DNA from: a candidate division FCPU426 bacterium
Lineage (GTDB): Bacteria > Oederibacteriota > PGYV01 > Palsa-1178
DNA length: 8,937 nucleotides
Direction: 5' to 3'
Assembly: GCA_003167475.1 (NCBI GenBank)
Contig: PMTB01000097.1
Location: 10,373-19,309, forward strand
Shown: positions 6,143 through 8,937 of the stretch, one piece after another
Layout of the letters: each line of letters starts with the position of its first letter
Numbering within the stretch: the first letter of the stretch is position 1
Program-made: the position numbers and the translations under genes
The notes under the pieces: model-generated
Told to the model about the DNA's origin: nothing
What the model saw: the letters and a program-made list of their open reading frames with translations, nothing else
Databases searched by the model: none

Positions 6143-6943
6143 TTAGTACAGTTGCAGATCGTCTATCCATATATCGACCGGATGGCCCTGGCCGTCCGAG
6201 TACTGCCACTTGATCAGGTTCGCGTCGGATAGAACCTCGTCGATACTGACAAGATTTTCCTTTTTGGCCCAGGAAGGCTGCCTCAAATCCTTTTTAAAAT
6301 CCAGCCTTACGGTTTTCCAGTCAGCGGTAATGTCTTTCGTTATATCAGCTTCATAATCCGCATAGTCCGTCAGGCTTACGCATGTTCCGAATTTCTTATC
6401 GGATGCCTTGCCCTCGTGGGGAATGATAAACATGACTTTACCGGCCGGGACCGTTCCTTTTATCTTAAATTCAATGCCATGGAACGCCCTAATGTCTATC
6501 CCGTTGCAATGAGGGCAGGATGAACGTTCGCTCAGGAACGTATCCACCCCTATGTAATTTTCCCCCGGCTTCGTGCCGGCGTTCCCGGTTATCCTTATGG
6601 CGTAGCCCGTATTGCCGTAGCCGGGCGAACTCTTTACGAAGAGGTTCTCGCACGAAGTGGAAGCCGGCGGCCAGACAGTGGAATTTCCGCCCTGCGCGTG
6701 GTCGTCATAAGTGCACCATATCCCGCCAAGCGCGTTGCGCTGGGTGTTTGAGTCGTTGTAATCTATCTTCATGTAAAGCCCCACCGCCGCCACAGCCAGC
6801 ACAGATACAAATACCGGTATTATCTTCCAGCCGAATACGGGCTTTGCGGATTTTTTTGCCGCTTTGGCCATAAGTATTGATTTCATATATTCCCTGTTCT
6901 TTGGAAGCTCCAAGCCTTCTATTTTTTTCATTTTGTCTTCCAT
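6143..6943 (-). CDS. Single-pass membrane protein with extracytoplasmic CBM11/CIA30-like domain; probable regulator of the adjacent ECF sigma factor
   Basis: The 266-residue protein has a short basic cytoplasmic tail (1-40, including 'LPKNREYMKSILMAKAAKK'), one membrane helix (about 41-58), a spacer and a C-terminal domain (73-266) outside. That domain parallels the secreted neighbour: 'GGIWCTYDDHAQGGNS' (73-88), 'FKIKG' (159-163), 'LTDYADYE' (191-198), 'RLDFKKDLRQPSWAK' (213-227) and 'VDIWIDDLQLY' (256-266). Genes directly after ECF factors usually encode membrane anti-sigma factors (established), so I infer signal input to that sigma factor. The tail is much shorter than a standard anti-sigma domain and has no HxxxCxxC zinc motif, so any sigma binding would be atypical. 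The start is backed by GGGGAGG about 9 nt upstream, and the gene follows the sigma gene by 28 bp. It could instead be a simple anchored binding protein. Confidence 0.85.
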   Translation of the reverse strand: MEDKMKKIEGLELPKNREYMKSILMAKAAKKSAKPVFGWKIIPVFVSVLAVAAVGLYMKIDYNDSNTQRNALGGIWCTYDDHAQGGNSTVWPPASTSCENLFVKSSPGYGNTGYAIRITGNAGTKPGENYIGVDTFLSERSSCPHCNGIDIRAFHGIEFKIKGTVPAGKVMFIIPHEGKASDKKFGTCVSLTDYADYEADITKDITADWKTVRLDFKKDLRQPSWAKKENLVSIDEVLSDANLIKWQYSDGQGHPVDIWIDDLQLY

Positions 6944-6971
6944 ATCACTTTACCTCCCCGGCCGAATGCTG

Positions 6972-7577
6972 CTACGTATGTAGAATGCCTGCGCCTGAAA
7001 AAGGTTGCGCCGCTATTTTTTCCCTTAACATCTTCAGCCCCCTGGACAGGATGGATTTTATGGTGCCTTCTTTTACATCCAGTGTGGCGGCTATCTCCTC
7101 GATCTTCATTTCCTGATAAAACCTGAGTATTATCACTTCCTGGTACTTTTCGGGAAGTTCCCGCAGTGCCCTCAAGACCTTTGCCGCATCGCCGTTCTCG
7201 TCAAGCCGCTCCTGCGCGCGCATGATCTCGGCTTCCAGATCATTTTTTGAGGCCAATTCAGGCATATTATTCTCCTCGATGGCCTCTTCCATTGATTTGG
7301 GTTCGTATTTGTGGTGCCTAAAATACATATTTATCTCATTGGAGGCTATGCGGTAAAGCCATGAGGAAAAGGGAGCTCCCGCCCATTTGAACTGCCAGAG
7401 GTTTTTCAATGCCTTGAAAAATGTCTCGGAAGTGATATCACGGGCAATCTCAACGTTCATAGTGCGGTATATGCAGTAACTAAGTATCTTTTGATAATAA
7501 GCCTCAAATATCAGGCCAAAGGCTTCGGGATCCTCTCGTGCATTCTCCACCATATTTTTTTCGGTGTCTCTATCCAA
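6972..7577 (-). CDS. ECF-type RNA polymerase sigma factor
   Basis: The 201-residue protein directs RNA polymerase to alternative promoters. Region 2 spans about 19-90, with 'DITSETFFKALKNLWQFK' (47-64) and 'PFSSWLYRIASNEINMYFRHHK' (69-90). A charged linker follows, then region 4 at about 132-186 ('LRELPEKYQEVIILRFYQEMKIEEIA' and the helix-turn-helix 'LDVKEGTIKSILSRGLKMLRE'). No region 1.1 or 3 is present and the length is normal for the ECF group. The start codon is TTG (7575-7577), supported by AAGGAG 8 nt upstream; no in-frame ATG lies nearby. The next two genes follow within 28 and 30 bp, forming one unit with a membrane sensor and its soluble paralogue. Regulon is unknown; the ECF-like promoter at 5286-5313 is a candidate target. 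Confidence 0.95.
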   Translation of the reverse strand: MDRDTEKNMVENAREDPEAFGLIFEAYYQKILSYCIYRTMNVEIARDITSETFFKALKNLWQFKWAGAPFSSWLYRIASNEINMYFRHHKYEPKSMEEAIEENNMPELASKNDLEAEIMRAQERLDENGDAAKVLRALRELPEKYQEVIILRFYQEMKIEEIAATLDVKEGTIKSILSRGLKMLREKIAAQPFSGAGILHT

Positions 7578-7617
7578 TGGATGTTCTCCTTGGCTTTTTG
7601 CTTAAAACAGTTCCATT

Positions 7618-7648
7618 ATTATAATGCACGAAGGGGTAAAAAGGTTGC
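7618..7648 (-). promoter_or_regulatory. Candidate promoter region of the sigma-factor operon
   Basis: A perfect TATAAT (7618-7623, minus strand) lies 41 bp before the TTG start of the sigma gene. No TTGACA-like element is at the right distance. Instead GCAACCT (7642-7648) lies upstream, 18 bp from the -10, resembling the -35 element of the ECF-type promoter near 5313. The -10 part is housekeeping-like, the -35 part ECF-like, so the polymerase form is uncertain. The rest of the 109-bp gap (7578-7686) holds a fragment similar to the long inverted-repeat arm (7591-7607) and a GCGC-A8-GCGC motif. Confidence 0.35.
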
Positions 7649-7686
7649 GCAAAAAAAAGCGCGTGGAGAACGTATACATGCATTCC

Positions 7687-8937
7687 CTACCTTATTATTA
7701 CAAACATCTTTATCCTGCTTTTCGTTTCTTTCCCCGACACGCCTGACTGTTTAACGACGTAAAGATACAACCCTGCGGAGAGGTCTTTCAGGTACGATCT
7801 GTTTACCGGCTTCACCACAAAACCCTCCGGGCATGCTCCCAGGTCGACTGATTTTATCAGCCTGAACGCTCTGGTGTAAATAAGCAATTTCACCGCCTGC
7901 GCCGGCGCGGTTACGTTAAAACCTATCTGCATATCATACAGGTCCGGATTTACCGGATTTGGATATGCAATCTCATTCCCCGTCAAAGGCGTTGCGGCAG
8001 GAACCGCAATAGTCGGGGTGAATGAGTCTTGCGGCGTGAAAGTCGGCGAGGATGCCGGCGTTATTACTATTGTCAGGGTATTTGTGGGGCTCATTACCGG
8101 CGTGCTTGTAAGCGTAAGCGTGGAAGTTCCGGTCAAGCTCTTTGACGGTGTCACTGTAAATGTATTGCCCGGAGTTAGGGTCCGTGTAAAAGTACATGTT
8201 GGTGTAAATGTCTGCGTGTCAGTATCAACTGCCGTCCGGGTCACCGTAGGGGTAATAGTTTGGGTCGGCGGTGTCCCGGTCATCGATTCCGTGACAGTCG
8301 GCGTCGCAGAAGCGGTTAACGTTATTGTAAAAGTAGGAGTGGTTGTCGTTGAGGCTGTCACAGTACAGGTCCGCGTGGCTGAAAGCGTTGTTGTCCCCGT
8401 AAATGTAGTCGTTGCGGAATTTACCGGCGTTAATGTGGGCGTCGGAGCGGCGCCCACCAGCCTGATATTATCAATATCAACTGTGTAATCGGTTGTGTAA
8501 TTATTCGTGAACGCTATATAATTGACCGCGGTCTGGCCCGAGTCAAGCAGGGCTGAAAGCGGTATCAGCGCCGTCTTCCATGCTGTGTTGACAGCACCGC
8601 CCTCAACCAGGTACGGAGTCGGGTCCAAATTAATGGTCCCGCCTGTATCCAGCCCGGCATCAAAATTCACCACCGGATTGGGGCTGGATGGGTCCTGCCT
8701 TATATTGAAAGAAAGGTATACCTGCCCCGCGGTTGATTTCGGGTTATTTAAAACCCAGTAATGCTGCTCCCACCAGCCGGTCACACTTGTATAAGTGAGC
8801 TTCATCATATTGCCCGGATCGCCTCCCGCAGTCTGCGCCATAATTCCAGGAGCCGTGCTGTTTATGGTCCCGTCCGCTATGGTTGCCCCTGCCGTGTCGC
8901 CGTCATAAATTATCAAAGCCGAAACTGTGGGGGTAAT
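7687..8937 (-). CDS. Secreted beta-sandwich protein with Thr/Pro-rich linker and C-terminal sorting-type domain (N-terminus outside window)
   Basis: The frame is open to the right edge, so the true start is not visible; 416 codons remain. The first visible residues, 'ITPTVSA', look like the end of another Thr/Pro linker, implying further upstream domains. Next comes a domain of about 150 residues (window residues 14-162) with 'WKTALIPLSALL' and 'NNYTTDYTVDIDNIRLVG', a pattern typical of galactose-binding-like, carbohydrate-binding beta-sandwiches. A low-complexity linker of about 155 residues follows, dominated by Thr, Pro, Ser and Val. The C-terminal 95 residues start at 'NEIAYPNPVNP' and end in 'GLYLYVVKQSG...KSRIKMFVIIR', like the FlgD-Ig or T9SS-tail class of terminal domain (family knowledge). 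It is probably exported and surface-held or released, and may bind polysaccharide. No strong terminator separates it from the sigma operon. Confidence 0.85.
   Translation of the reverse strand: MTPTVSALIIYDGDTAGATIADGTINSTAPGIMAQTAGGDPGNMMKLTYTSVTGWWEQHYWVLNNPKSTAGQVYLSFNIRQDPSSPNPVVNFDAGLDTGGTINLDPTPYLVEGGAVNTAWKTALIPLSALLDSGQTAVNYIAFTNNYTTDYTVDIDNIRLVGAAPTPTLTPVNSATTTFTGTTTLSATRTCTVTASTTTTPTFTITLTASATPTVTESMTGTPPTQTITPTVTRTAVDTDTQTFTPTCTFTRTLTPGNTFTVTPSKSLTGTSTLTLTSTPVMSPTNTLTIVITPASSPTFTPQDSFTPTIAVPAATPLTGNEIAYPNPVNPDLYDMQIGFNVTAPAQAVKLLIYTRAFRLIKSVDLGACPEGFVVKPVNRSYLKDLSAGLYLYVVKQSGVSGKETKSRIKMFVIIR

Noticed and set aside
7645..7662. GCGC-A8-GCGC as a terminator for the right-hand secreted gene
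   Set aside because: The stem is only four base pairs and the T-run would be the loop, not the tail, so it lacks the form of an intrinsic terminator.
8018..8488. Plus-strand open frame of 156 codons rich in Val and Gly
   Set aside because: It is the reverse shadow of the Thr/Pro-rich linker: ACN threonine codons read backwards give runs of Val and Gly.
1..8937. CRISPR array, tRNA, rRNA, transposase or phage genes
   Set aside because: No regularly spaced direct repeats, no cloverleaf or rRNA-like stretch and no recombinase motifs were found by reading both strands; a covariance-model scan was not possible.

Overview
The window is a stretch of bacterial chromosome in which every supportable gene lies on the minus strand. 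The far-right gene has a Thr/Pro-rich, low-complexity linker followed by a 'YPNPVNP' C-terminal domain. That style of secreted protein is common in uncultured phyla such as Elusimicrobiota and Goldbacteria-like lineages and in some FCB bacteria. Together with signal-peptide exported binding modules, this suggests an uncultured, probably diderm bacterium. The assignment is low confidence and rests on protein style only.

Right side (about 5375-8937). A secreted protein cut by the window edge has a beta-sandwich binding module, a Thr-rich linker and a C-terminal sorting-type domain. It is followed by a compact three-gene unit: an ECF sigma factor (TTG start), a single-pass membrane protein with a short cytoplasmic tail and an extracytoplasmic CBM11/CIA30-like domain, and a signal-peptide protein that is a soluble paralogue of that same domain. 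A strong intrinsic terminator closes the unit. My inference is that it is a sigma factor controlled by a membrane-tethered ligand sensor, with a free copy of the sensor domain in the envelope. This is the best candidate in the window for an undescribed system.

Middle (about 4601-5313). A 120-residue, winged-helix-like protein of unknown role is preceded by a near-consensus ECF-type promoter (GCAACTT-N15-GTCTAA) and followed by a textbook terminator, so it may belong to the regulon of an ECF factor. Between it and the helicase lies an unusual pair of 33-nt inverted repeats.

Left side (1-4600). A 1000-residue UvrD-family helicase with a C-terminal PD-(D/E)XK nuclease and a four-cysteine iron-sulphur signature has a perfect TTGACA/TATAAT promoter. 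Its predicted transcription start falls on the ATG, so the mRNA should be leaderless, and an operator-like dyad sits across the promoter. After its stop codon comes a REPIN-like inverted pair of GTAG-headed hairpins. An ABC-2 exporter operon follows: a 46-residue membrane microprotein, an ABC ATPase and the first part of the permease, with overlapping reading frames.

No tRNA, rRNA, CRISPR array, transposase or phage gene was recognised.
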